Below, in pieces: positions 31,686 through 39,043 of a stretch of DNA of 39,043 nucleotides. Within the stretch, counting starts at the first letter, position 1. Each line of letters starts with the position of its first letter. The position numbers and the translations under genes were made by a program. Below the pieces are notes generated by a model. That model searched no databases, was not told the origin of the DNA, and worked only from the letters and a program-made list of their open reading frames with translations. The DNA comes from JAVVTR01 sp036653535 (lineage in GTDB: Bacteria > Bacteroidota > Bacteroidia > Bacteroidales > P3). The DNA is taken from contig JAVVTR010000022.1 in NCBI GenBank assembly GCA_036653535.1, positions 1 through 39,043 on the forward strand, in the 5' to 3' direction.

Positions 31686-31838
31686 AGCCCATACGAGCTT
31701 CATCTATGCCGGTTCGTATTCTTACTGGAGAGGCGAGTTTGGCAGTTATAGCCCATACGAGCTTCATCTATGCCGGTTCGTATTCTTACTAGAGCGGCGA
31801 GTTTGGCAGTTATAGCCCATACGAGCTTCATCTATGCC
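31686..31838. repeat. 64-bp tandem repeat (2.4 copies) between pyrE and rpe
   Basis: Units start at 31686, 31750 and 31814 with AGCCCATACGAGCTTCATC; the first two are complete and differ at three or so positions (TGGAGAGG versus AGAGCGGC), the third stops matching after 25 bases at 31838. Each full unit can form a short stem between ATACGA and TCGTAT. It lies in the 445-base divergent spacer 31530-31974, which contains no gene; its right end holds the rpe promoter. Confidence 0.9.
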
Positions 31839-31897
31839 TATGGCAAGAAATTATCGACCTTAACCCAATCGTTTTAGGCTATTTCTCCTTTAAAATT

Positions 31898-31927
31898 TTT
31901 GTATCTTGGTTTTTTTGCTTTATTTTG
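31898..31927 (+). promoter_or_regulatory. Bacteroidota-type promoter for rpe (TTTG-N19-TATTTTG)
   Basis: A -33 TTTG (31898-31901) is followed after 19 bases by TATTTTG (31921-31927), one base short of TAnnTTTG. This is the best two-part promoter in the window. The start site should be near 31933, about 40 bases before the rpe ATG. Confidence 0.6.
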
Positions 31928-31974
31928 CACCCTGTTTGCATCAAGAAAGTGTCTAAATATTAAATTTTTAAGCT

Positions 31975-32628
31975 ATGTCTTTTTTATTATCCCCATCTTT
32001 GTTGTCGTCCGATTTCGCCAATCTTCAACATACGGTAGAAGAAATCAACTCCTCTTGTGCCGATTGGTTTCATTTAGATGTAATGGATGGTGTCTTTGTT
32101 CCAAATATAACTTTTGGACAAGCGGTTATAAAAGCAATACACCCACACGCAAAAAAACCATTAGACGTACATCTGATGATAGTAGATCCCGATCGTTACC
32201 TTCGCGACTTTAAGGAAGCTGGAGCAGATATATTAAGCGTGCATTATGAAGCCTGCCCTCATCTAAATCGTAGCCTTTCAGAAATTAAAAAATTAGGAAT
32301 GAAAGCCGGAGTGGTTCTCAACCCTCACACGCCGGTAGCGATGTTAGAAAATGTAGTGGAATATGCAGATTTAGTTTTAATTATGTCGGTTAACCCCGGT
32401 TTTGGAGGACAAAAATTCATAGAAAACACCTATCGAAAAATAGAACAACTACAAGTATTAAAGCAAAGACTTAACCCACAATTACTTATAGAAGTAGATG
32501 GAGGAGTAACTTTAGAAAACACCCCCCGTTTACTTAGTGCAGGAGCCGAAGTTTTAGTAGCAGGCAACGCCATTTTCTCCGCCCCCAATATCTCTGAAAG
32601 AATGATAGAATTTAAGAAACTCTCTTAA
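31975..32628 (+). CDS. rpe: Ribulose-phosphate 3-epimerase
   Basis: Interconverts D-ribulose 5-phosphate and D-xylulose 5-phosphate in the pentose phosphate pathway. The 217-residue TIM barrel has the conserved start LLSPSLLSSDFANL, the metal/catalytic HLDVMDGVFVPNITFG near 33-48, DVHLMI with the metal-binding histidine near 67, MSVNPGFGGQKFI near 139-151 and the catalytic-aspartate VDGGV near 174-178. Length is standard. A purine/uracil permease follows 20 bases later in the same direction. Confidence 0.97.
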   Translation: MSFLLSPSLLSSDFANLQHTVEEINSSCADWFHLDVMDGVFVPNITFGQAVIKAIHPHAKKPLDVHLMIVDPDRYLRDFKEAGADILSVHYEACPHLNRSLSEIKKLGMKAGVVLNPHTPVAMLENVVEYADLVLIMSVNPGFGGQKFIENTYRKIEQLQVLKQRLNPQLLIEVDGGVTLENTPRLLSAGAEVLVAGNAIFSAPNISERMIEFKKLS

Positions 32629-32648
32629 AAAAAAATTTACCAAATTTT

Positions 32649-34034
32649 ATGCCCAAGCAAGAAAAATCCACTTCTATTCCCGCCCATACTTTGCAATATG
32701 GCCCCAACGATAAACCACCCTTGATTACATCGCTTATCGTTGCCTTGCAATTTATAAGCGCCTCTTTGGCCACCATTATAGCCCCTCCTCTCATTATTGC
32801 CGATGGCTTAGGCCTTTCTAACGCCGATGCCTCCTTTTTAATTTCCACTTCCTTGTTTTGTGCCGGTATTAGCACCTTTATACAAACCAAGCGTATAGGC
32901 AAAATAGGAACAGGCCTTTTAGTTATAGAGGGAGCCAACATTACTTTTGTAGGAGTTATTATCGCAGCAGGGATCAAATTTATTGCCAAAGAGCAGGGGC
33001 AAGGAATAGAAATAGCCGTAGCACAATCTCACGCTTTAGGAATGATATTTTGTGGATTATTAGCCGCCTCCTTAATTGTAGTGGGCCTAAGTTTCCTTAT
33101 AAAATACTGTCAAAAACTTCTACCCCCCATTGTTTTGGGAGTTATTGTGAGTTTAGTTGGACTATGCCTCATAAAAGTAGGGGCCATTGCCTGCGGTGGA
33201 GGAGAGCAAGCCCTTATAGCAGGTACTTTTGGACAAGCCCGCATGCTTATAGTATCCGCCAGCGTTATTTTCATTACCATTCTTTGTCAATTTTCCAAAA
33301 TACGCTTATTCTCCATGGTCTCTGTTCTTTGGGGTTTTATAGGGGGAACCATCCTTGCTTTCTGTTTTGATTTAATTCCGACGGCAGATTATAGTGGAAT
33401 TCAAGCAATGAATATACCAAGACCCTTTGCCTATGGCTTTGGTTTTGAGTGGGGATTTTTCCTAAATATGACCCTACTTTCCACCCTATTAATGATTTCC
33501 ACTGCTGGTATTATTACCTCCTCCTGTGTAGCGAGCGAAGAGGCCGTAGTAGGAGAAAATTTTATTAAAAGAATGTCGGGCGGCGTGCTTGGCCAAACAG
33601 TAAACAGCTGTATTGCCGCTGTTTTTAGTTGCATTCCACAAACGCCTTATGCCGTAATTAATGGACTAATCCCCTTGTCGGGCATAGCAAGTCGTCGAAT
33701 TGGTTATATTGCCTCCGTTATGTTAGTGGTTGCTGGTATTTTCCCAGTGGTAGCTCAAACATTTATACTAATACCTCAGCCTGTTTTAGGGGGTGCTTCC
33801 CTTTTATTATTTGGGAGTATTGCCGTTTCCGGCATACAAATTTTACTTAATCAACCCTTAGACAACCGATCCACTTTAATTATAGGCATTAGTTTTGCCA
33901 TCGGACTATCGGTAGAACTTTATCCCCTCTTACTTTCCAAGCTTCCAGAATTACTACGAGATGTATGCTCTTCCGGAATCACGGTAGGTAGTTTCACCGC
34001 AGTAATTTTAAATGTTTGTTTACCAAAAAAATAG
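32649..34034 (+). CDS. NCS2-family nucleobase (xanthine/uracil) permease
   Basis: A 461-residue integral membrane protein with about 12-14 hydrophobic segments, of the nucleobase:cation symporter-2 family that imports uracil, xanthine or uric acid with protons. Family features are the early ALQFISASLATIIAPPLIIADGLGLS (segments 1-2, by position about 27-52), QTKRIGKIGTGLLVIEGANITFVG, and the signature region with NGLIPLSGIASRRIGY near 345-360, followed by GIFPVVAQTFILIPQPVLGGASLLLFG. In that signature the usual QNVG is replaced by INGL, so substrate preference should not be guessed from it. It follows rpe at 20 bases and ends 20 bases from the convergent DAHP synthase gene. Confidence 0.9.
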   Translation: MPKQEKSTSIPAHTLQYGPNDKPPLITSLIVALQFISASLATIIAPPLIIADGLGLSNADASFLISTSLFCAGISTFIQTKRIGKIGTGLLVIEGANITFVGVIIAAGIKFIAKEQGQGIEIAVAQSHALGMIFCGLLAASLIVVGLSFLIKYCQKLLPPIVLGVIVSLVGLCLIKVGAIACGGGEQALIAGTFGQARMLIVSASVIFITILCQFSKIRLFSMVSVLWGFIGGTILAFCFDLIPTADYSGIQAMNIPRPFAYGFGFEWGFFLNMTLLSTLLMISTAGIITSSCVASEEAVVGENFIKRMSGGVLGQTVNSCIAAVFSCIPQTPYAVINGLIPLSGIASRRIGYIASVMLVVAGIFPVVAQTFILIPQPVLGGASLLLFGSIAVSGIQILLNQPLDNRSTLIIGISFAIGLSVELYPLLLSKLPELLRDVCSSGITVGSFTAVILNVCLPKK

Positions 34035-34054
34035 TATAAAATTAACCGTTCTAT

Positions 34055-35173
34055 TTACTTAGACTTTCCAAAAATTTCGTTCTGTATCCGCACCGATTCT
34101 GCGTGAACACAACTAAAGACCTCCTTGATAAATTGTGGATCTAAATCCTTTTGTTTTGCCAAATCCATACAACGATTTAGTACTTGCTTCCATCTTTGCA
34201 ATTGAAGAACCGATAGATTTTCATCCTTTTTTAAACAACCCATTTGACGAATCAACTCCATACGATGCGAAAGAACCGAAAGAAGTTCTTCGTCTATTTC
34301 ATCCAAAACAGTACGATATTGCTCCAAACGGGAAGAGGCCGAAAAAGGATCTCGAAAAATAAAATCCGAAACCATACTTTCAAAACCATCAAAATCTAAT
34401 TGTTGAGAAGCATCACTAAGAGCTATTTGGGGCTTTGGATGTATTTCTATCATTAGACCATTCATTTCCAGGTCTATAGCAGCTTGACTCAACTCGGGAA
34501 CATAGCGACATTCTCCTGCTATATGGCTTGGATCACACAAAATGGGTATTTCTGGACACAAACGTTTTAACTCTATAGGCAATTCCCAAAGAGGAGAATT
34601 TCTATAGGGAACAGAATTATAAAGGCCAAAACCTCGATGGATAGCCCCTACTTTTTGTACTCCTGCTTTTTGCAAACGTTCCATAGCTCCAAGCCACAAT
34701 CCCAAATCGGGCGAAAGCGGATTTTTTATCCACACTGGAATATTGGTCCCTTTCAAAGCATTTGCTATTTCTTGTACTGCAAAAGGACTTCCGGTAGTTC
34801 TTGCTCCAATCCAAAGCATATCCAAATGGCACTTTAAACACTGCTCTACATGCTCCGCATTAGCCACTTCCGTTATAATAGGCAGGGTGTAATTTTCTTT
34901 AATTCTTCCAATCCACTCCAAAGCCTTAAGCCCATGCCCTTCAAAACTATCGGGGCGTGTACGTGGTTTCCAAACTCCCGCACGCATAGCCGCAATTTTT
35001 ATGGGTCTACGGCTCTCCGACAACGAAGCTCCATAATCTGACGTAGAGATAGATACGTTAAACTTCGTTAAAAAACGAGCCGTTTGCTCTAATTGCTCAT
35101 AGCTCTCCGCACTACAAGGCCCAGCTATTAATGAAAATTCAGAAATTGGATTTTCTTCTTTATTGTTAATCAT
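34055..35173 (-). CDS. Bifunctional 3-deoxy-7-phosphoheptulonate synthase / chorismate mutase
   Basis: A 372-residue fusion of the first enzyme of aromatic synthesis with an AroQ-type chorismate mutase, which also acts as an allosteric domain in related proteins. The N-terminal TIM barrel (about 1-265) is of the AroG/KdsA-like beta subfamily: LIAGPCSAES near 16-25, GVWKPRTRPDSFEGHG near 66-81, WIGARTTGSPFAVQE near 121-135, and CDPSHIAGE near 210-218 with metal ligands. The C-terminal domain (about 280-372) is helical with YRTVLDEIDEELLSVLSHRMELIRQM-type helix (by position about 285-310), typical of AroQ. Start is ATG at 35173. It is divergent from the DUF3078 gene across an 18-bp palindrome that contains -7-like boxes for both. 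Confidence 0.93.
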   Translation of the reverse strand: MINNKEENPISEFSLIAGPCSAESYEQLEQTARFLTKFNVSISTSDYGASLSESRRPIKIAAMRAGVWKPRTRPDSFEGHGLKALEWIGRIKENYTLPIITEVANAEHVEQCLKCHLDMLWIGARTTGSPFAVQEIANALKGTNIPVWIKNPLSPDLGLWLGAMERLQKAGVQKVGAIHRGFGLYNSVPYRNSPLWELPIELKRLCPEIPILCDPSHIAGECRYVPELSQAAIDLEMNGLMIEIHPKPQIALSDASQQLDFDGFESMVSDFIFRDPFSASSRLEQYRTVLDEIDEELLSVLSHRMELIRQMGCLKKDENLSVLQLQRWKQVLNRCMDLAKQKDLDPQFIKEVFSCVHAESVRIQNEIFGKSK

Positions 35174-35291
35174 TGTTTTATATAAAAGTGAAAAAAGCCA
35201 CCCCTATGCAAAAATCGCATAAGTTCAGCGAACTAAAAATTTTGTTTCCCTAAGGAAATTTTCTGTTTTTTACTTATTTATTTATAAATCA

Positions 35292-35311
35292 ACAAAAATA
35301 CGTATTTTTGT
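35292..35311. promoter_or_regulatory. Perfect palindrome holding back-to-back -7 boxes
   Basis: CAAAAATACGTATTTTTG (35293-35310, plus one outer A/T pair) is a perfect inverted repeat. Each half reads TATTTTTG outward, matching TAnnTTTG for the DUF3078 gene (plus, ATG at 35333) and for the DAHP synthase gene (minus, ATG at 35173). It is either a shared divergent promoter or an operator site; no -33 TTTG was found on either side. Confidence 0.45.
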
Positions 35312-35332
35312 AATTATAAATAAATCTAAAAC

Positions 35333-36334
35333 ATGAAAAATCATTACCGTCCTATTGTATGTGCGCTTATGATTGTTTTGTTTTCTCCTTTTTATTCTTT
35401 CTCTGAAAATGAAACTTCCTTAACCGCCTCTGTTAAAGACATGGAAAAAGAGTGGATTCATCCAAAAACACTATCTCCTCCTCCCACCGAAATAGCAACT
35501 CCGGCCCCTAAGAAATGGAAGATCAAAGGGAATTTAGGCTTTAATGCCGCTCAAACCTCCCTAACTAATTGGTCGGCAGGGGGCGATAATTCTATTTCCG
35601 GAAATGGTCTAATTAATTTAGATATTCAATATAAAAATCAAAAACATAGTTGGAATACGCAATTAAACACGGAATATGGATTAATGTACACTGCTTCTGC
35701 CGGACTGAATAAAACGGTAGATAATATATTCTTAGGCACCAAGTATGGATACGAAATTGTTTTAAATCATTGGTTTTTTACGGTTTTGGCAAGTCTTCAA
35801 ACACAATACGATAAAGGTTTTGTTAAAATAAACGACAGCAATTATATTTCTGAATTTATGGCTCCTGGCTATCTTAACACCTCCGTTGGTATAGAATATA
35901 AGCTAAAAGACCTACTTTCTGTTAATATTGCTCCTCTTACCGGTAGAACCACCTTTGTTTGTGATAAATACCTTTCCGATCTTGGTGCTTTTGGAGTAAA
36001 ACCAGGAAAACGCAGCCTTTTTGAATTGGGTTTTTCCATAAATGCCAACGTAAAATGGCCCATTCGCAAAAATATTATTTTATCTTCCACCTTAGATTTA
36101 TTCACTCCCTATAATAAAGATTTTGGAAATATTGTTGTGAATTGGGATGTACTTTTGGTGTTAAAAGTCAATAAATTCTTGAACGCAACCATAGGCACCA
36201 CCCTTAAATACGACGACAAAGTAAAAACAGTGAATAAGGAAGGGGCCATACACGGAGCCAAGGTTCAATTTAAAGAAATGATTACCGTAGGAATAGCCTA
36301 TATGTTTAATAATGAAACTAAAAGAAAACCTTAA
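35333..36334 (+). CDS. DUF3078 outer-membrane-like protein
   Basis: A 333-residue protein with a signal peptide (about 1-24, ending YSFSEN) and, after a Pro-rich spacer, the DUF3078 signature GNLGFNAAQTSLTNWSAGGDNS (by position about 64-85) found in Bacteroidota. From there to the end alternating hydrophobic/polar stretches with frequent aromatic residues (for example WNTQLNTEYGLMY, HWFFTVLASLQTQY, MITVGIAYMFN) suggest a beta barrel of the outer membrane. Function of the family is unknown. Transcription likely starts at the palindrome 20-40 bases upstream. Its stop lies one base from the stop of the convergent Ppx/GppA gene. Confidence 0.8.
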   Translation: MKNHYRPIVCALMIVLFSPFYSFSENETSLTASVKDMEKEWIHPKTLSPPPTEIATPAPKKWKIKGNLGFNAAQTSLTNWSAGGDNSISGNGLINLDIQYKNQKHSWNTQLNTEYGLMYTASAGLNKTVDNIFLGTKYGYEIVLNHWFFTVLASLQTQYDKGFVKINDSNYISEFMAPGYLNTSVGIEYKLKDLLSVNIAPLTGRTTFVCDKYLSDLGAFGVKPGKRSLFELGFSINANVKWPIRKNIILSSTLDLFTPYNKDFGNIVVNWDVLLVLKVNKFLNATIGTTLKYDDKVKTVNKEGAIHGAKVQFKEMITVGIAYMFNNETKRKP

Positions 36335-36335
36335 T

Positions 36336-37253
36336 TTATTCTAAGGAAGTGGAGAGGAACCCATCCTTTCTACTTTTTTGGTACTTTTGGTAAAGTTTGC
36401 AAACAATCCCATCGGCTAAACCAAATTTTGGAACGATAATGGCATCGCTTTCAATTTCTTGAGAGATAAATAAAAACAATTTAGCTGCCGGTAATATCAC
36501 ATCCGCTCTGTCGGGACGTAATTTATACGTTAGCATTCTTTCTTCTAAGGTCATCTTTTCTAATCGCATGGTTGCTTTCCGTAATTGCGAAAAGGTAATA
36601 TGTTGCTTGTTGGGTTCCCCAAATAGCTTAGTAATTTTATTAATATTTCCGCCGGATCCCACTAAATCTATATGCCCAAAATTTTGTTTAAACGTATGTA
36701 GCCATTGTTGAAGCCGCATCCATTCGTGAGGATCTTCCGCATGATGTAACAATCGTAGGGTCCCCAATGCAAAAGAATTAGAATTAATAAATGCTTGTTT
36801 TTGGGTAACAGAAATTTCCGTACTTCCACCGCCTACATCCACGAACATTTCCATAGAAGAATTTTCGTTTTCTTGTATATTTCCAGCTAAACGAATAACA
36901 TTAGCCTCTTCTAATCCACCAATAATTTGTATCTGCATTCCCGTTTGAGCCAACACCGCCGCCACCACTTCCTCCTTGTTACTTGCTTCTCTCATAGCAG
37001 CCGTAGCATAAACCGCATAGTCGGTGGTTTTATAAATAGCTATGAACATCTTAAATGCCAATAATGTTTCTATTAAATTTTGCGTAGATTCCTCTCGTAT
37101 ATAACCAAGCGAAAAAACATCTTCCCCCAAACGCAAAGGAACTCGAATAAAAGAAACTTTGGAAGTTACTAAGGTTTGATTTAAACCCTCAAACATTTCT
37201 GCAAACAAAATACGAACGGCGTTAGAACCAATATCTATACCAGCAAATATCAT
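36336..37253 (-). CDS. Ppx/GppA-family exopolyphosphatase-like phosphatase
   Basis: A 305-residue ASKHA-fold protein that should cleave phosphate from polyphosphate or from pppGpp. The N-terminal phosphate-1 motif is GIDIGSNAVR (5-14), the acidic ATAAMREASN near 102-111 is conserved in the family, and the phosphate-2 loop is FVDVGGGSTEIS near 140-151. It has only the two-domain Ppx-N/C core and lacks the extra C-terminal HD-like domain of long E. coli enzymes; this short form is common in Bacteroidota. Residues cannot tell Ppx from GppA. A TATCTTTG box at 37303-37296 could be its promoter. Confidence 0.88.
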   Translation of the reverse strand: MIFAGIDIGSNAVRILFAEMFEGLNQTLVTSKVSFIRVPLRLGEDVFSLGYIREESTQNLIETLLAFKMFIAIYKTTDYAVYATAAMREASNKEEVVAAVLAQTGMQIQIIGGLEEANVIRLAGNIQENENSSMEMFVDVGGGSTEISVTQKQAFINSNSFALGTLRLLHHAEDPHEWMRLQQWLHTFKQNFGHIDLVGSGGNINKITKLFGEPNKQHITFSQLRKATMRLEKMTLEERMLTYKLRPDRADVILPAAKLFLFISQEIESDAIIVPKFGLADGIVCKLYQKYQKSRKDGFLSTSLE

Positions 37254-37295
37254 ATTTTCAATTATTTATAGATTTAAACCACAGAGAAACTCAAG

Positions 37296-37303
37296 CAAAG
37301 ATA
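37296..37303 (-). promoter_or_regulatory. Putative -7 box for the Ppx/GppA gene
   Basis: TATCTTTG on the minus strand fits TAnnTTTG; predicted start near 37289, leader about 36 bases. Confidence 0.4.
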
Positions 37304-37360
37304 ATTATTTTTATGGTTTGATAAAAAACAGATCCAATTCGTCCCTATTTGTTTTTTCCT

Positions 37361-37368
37361 TATCTTTG
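37361..37368 (+). promoter_or_regulatory. Putative -7 box for the barrel protein gene
   Basis: TATCTTTG on the plus strand fits TAnnTTTG; predicted start near 37374, leader about 55 bases. It is divergent from the similar box at 37303-37296. Confidence 0.4.
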
Positions 37369-37429
37369 CCCCTTGTAAATCTTATTCTCGACCTATTGGG
37401 GAGATATTATTAGATTTTGAATAGAAAAT

Positions 37430-38806
37430 ATGCTACTAAACCTTTTGTTTTTGGGGGTTTCTTTTGGGATGAACACCCCTTCCACCAACCCCTCTATTTC
37501 AAATTCTATAACTGTTCTTAAACCTGTAGATACAGCATCTACCCTTACCGATTCTACCAAAGTAAAAAACGATACTCTAAAAAACGATACTCTCCCTAAA
37601 TCCTCCTCTGTTGATACCATTGCTAAGAAAAAGAAACACTTTCAATTTGGCAACATTTTTAGTAATACAGTAGGAGAGGGAAGCAACCCCAATTATAAAG
37701 CCCCTAAAATTGCATGGGCTTTTGGTCCCGGAGTTTATTATACACCATCCACATCCGTAGCCTTTATTATTGGGGGACAGCTGTTTTTTGATGAGATGGA
37801 TAAAAAAAGCCAATCTCCAAAATTCCCCTCTATTCGAAGTAAGCATGCAGAGATAGATTCCTTGCCGCTCGATTCACTTCAAAAGAAAAAGAACGCCGCC
37901 ATCAGTAAACGCTCTAATTTACTTATGGGCATCACCGCCACTATTCAAAAACAATTTTCCATAGACTTAAATCCAGAAATATATTTAATCAACCACCGTT
38001 TGGCCCTACAGGGCTTTTTTCGTTTTGGTTATTGGCCTTATACCTTTTGGGGAATTGGCCGAAACACCGCAGAATCCGCCCAAGAAAGTTACGATCAGAT
38101 TTTTGGAGCAGTGCGTGTAAAAGCAGCTTACGAAGTGGTGAAAGGCCTTTCTTTTGGAGCCGGATTGCAGTATTATTGGTATAATATTACTAAGCAACAA
38201 AAAAACGGTTTATTGGCTACAGGAGCCGTTTATGGAGCAAAGCAAAGCCAAGGTTTAGGCATTATTCTTTCGGGGCGTTTCGATTCTCGCGACAACAACC
38301 TTTCTCCCCGCAAAGGCAATTACACTTCTATAGAAGCGCTCTACAATACCAATACGTTTGGAGCAGCAGCTCCTTATTGGAGAATAGATGCAGATCTACG
38401 TCACTATTTTCATATTTCTCAAAAAAGCAAAGGGATAGAGCATGTTTTTGCCCTTAACTTAGTGCTTACCGCCGAATTTGGCGATAAAATTCCCTTTCAA
38501 GAAATGGCACAGATAGCTGGATCTAAAAACAGTAGAGGTATTTTAGTGGGTCGATACACCGACTACAATATGTCGGCTTTTCAAATAGAATATAGATTTT
38601 ACTATAAATGGTTTGGCCTGGTTGCTTTTGGTTGTTTTTCCGATGTAGGACGAAAGTTTATAGATGTACTGCAATTTGAAATGTGCACCTATGGAGTTGG
38701 TATTCGTTTGAAACCTTTTAAAAAATTACCTTTTACCGTGCGTGGTGACGTGGGCATATGGAAAAACAAACCCCAATTCTACGTTGGGATTAATGAAATA
38801 TTTTAA
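37430..38806 (+). CDS. BamA/TamA (surface antigen D15)-like outer-membrane barrel protein
   Basis: A 458-residue protein with a short N-terminal hydrophobic signal (LLNLLFLGVSFG), a low-complexity Thr/Ser/Asp/Lys-rich spacer with the near-duplicate VKNDTLKNDTLPKS (by position about 44-57), then a membrane barrel of about 370 residues rich in alternating aromatic strands. The segment GIILSGRFDSRDNNLSPRKGNY near 275-296 is the DxRDN...P..G signature of D15/BamA-type barrels, and the protein ends in Phe as outer-membrane proteins usually do. It has no POTRA repeats, so it is not BamA itself; small barrel-only members are common in Bacteroidota and of unknown function. It follows a divergent promoter region shared with the Ppx/GppA gene. 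Confidence 0.8.
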   Translation: MLLNLLFLGVSFGMNTPSTNPSISNSITVLKPVDTASTLTDSTKVKNDTLKNDTLPKSSSVDTIAKKKKHFQFGNIFSNTVGEGSNPNYKAPKIAWAFGPGVYYTPSTSVAFIIGGQLFFDEMDKKSQSPKFPSIRSKHAEIDSLPLDSLQKKKNAAISKRSNLLMGITATIQKQFSIDLNPEIYLINHRLALQGFFRFGYWPYTFWGIGRNTAESAQESYDQIFGAVRVKAAYEVVKGLSFGAGLQYYWYNITKQQKNGLLATGAVYGAKQSQGLGIILSGRFDSRDNNLSPRKGNYTSIEALYNTNTFGAAAPYWRIDADLRHYFHISQKSKGIEHVFALNLVLTAEFGDKIPFQEMAQIAGSKNSRGILVGRYTDYNMSAFQIEYRFYYKWFGLVAFGCFSDVGRKFIDVLQFEMCTYGVGIRLKPFKKLPFTVRGDVGIWKNKPQFYVGINEIF

Positions 38807-38875
38807 CCTATAGAATGGTCTGAACCTATAGAATGAACCAATGAATTGGCGGAACCTATAAAATACCTATAGAAT
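38805..38875. repeat. AACCTATAGAATG short direct repeats
   Basis: AACCTATAGAATG occurs exactly at 38805-38817 and 38823-38835 (18-base spacing), with variants AACCTATAAAATA at 38853 and ACCTATAGAAT at 38865. The first copy includes the stop codon of the barrel protein gene. Confidence 0.8.
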
Positions 38876-38926
38876 TTCTCTGCTTGTAAAATGTCAACAA
38901 TTAAGGTAGCTTCTCTTCTTTAACTA

Positions 38927-39043
38927 CTACTCCTTAAAATATACTTTTAAAATCTCATACGATTGCTTATTACGAATCAAAATAGCAAAAGCATAAAGAA
39001 ATAACTTAAACAAGAATAGGATGTTAAGAAAAATTTTGGTTGT
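38927..39043 (-). CDS. C-terminal fragment of an unidentified protein
   Basis: The minus-strand frame entering from the right edge is open for 38 codons and ends in TAG at 38929-38927. It reads TTKIFLNILFLFKLFLYAFA then ILIRNKQSYEILKVYFKE: a hydrophobic segment followed by a charged, amphipathic tail. Such endings occur in membrane-associated glycosyltransferases, among others, but the fragment is too short to assign. Codon use and the absence of stops make it more likely coding than chance. Confidence 0.45.
   Translation of the reverse strand, partial: TTKIFLNILFLFKLFLYAFAILIRNKQSYEILKVYFKE

Noticed and set aside
31686..31838. Possible CRISPR array
   Set aside because: Units are contiguous 64-bp copies with no variable spacers between short constant repeats, and no cas genes are in the window.

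Overview
The window is AT-rich bacterial chromosome from the Bacteroidota, most likely an anaerobic, amino-acid-fermenting member of the Bacteroidales (Porphyromonas/Odoribacter-like). The evidence is a type IX secretion sorting domain on a 1,889-residue exported protein, a DUF3078 outer-membrane protein, a membrane-anchored TPR/AraC regulator, a DAHP synthase-chorismate mutase fusion, many TAnnTTTG-type -7 promoter boxes, and a lysine-fermentation gene set. The species cannot be named from this sequence alone.

Layout. 1-766: the first 132 codons of a type III restriction-modification methyltransferase (minus strand, running off the window), a small, probably frameshifted membrane ORF upstream of it, their likely promoter, and a terminator. 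1091-4597: a 1,168-residue redox protein joining five modules that are usually separate subunits. 4985-9432: rsmA, and the pair serS then a TPR lipoprotein-like/secreted protein (all minus). 9575-12290: a membrane-anchored SxxK serine hydrolase and era (minus). 12602-17935: plus-strand lysine-fermentation cluster atoD-kal-[99-base assembly gap]-kce-kdd-kamA, closed by three consecutive hairpins. 18237-19445: a NovU/TylC3-type C-methyltransferase. 19765-27435: the giant T9SS cargo protein and the TPR-TM-AraC regulator upstream of it. 27761-28883: sodB and aroK (plus). 28898-31529: pyrE, an SRPBCC protein and rlmD (minus). 31975-34034: rpe and a purine/uracil permease (plus). 34055-38806: DAHP synthase/chorismate mutase (minus), DUF3078 protein (plus), Ppx/GppA phosphatase (minus) and a BamA/TamA-like barrel protein (plus). 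38927-39043: the C-terminal 38 codons of another minus-strand gene.

How the genes work together. KamA isomerises L-lysine to beta-lysine; after a 5,6-aminomutase step not encoded here, Kdd oxidises 3,5-diaminohexanoate, Kce cleaves the keto product using acetyl-CoA, Kal removes ammonia from 3-aminobutyryl-CoA, and a CoA transferase would finish to acetate/butyrate. Only the alpha subunit of that transferase (AtoD) is present; AtoA and KamD/KamE are absent from the window. Most other loci are housekeeping genes (translation, aromatic and pyrimidine synthesis, oxidative stress).

The most distinctive property of the window is short tandem repeats, both between genes (78-bp, 64-bp, 16-bp and GGCGAAA-type arrays) and in frame inside conserved genes (era, rsmA, the TPR gene, the fused oxidoreductase). 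No tRNA, rRNA, CRISPR array, insertion sequence or prophage was recognised.
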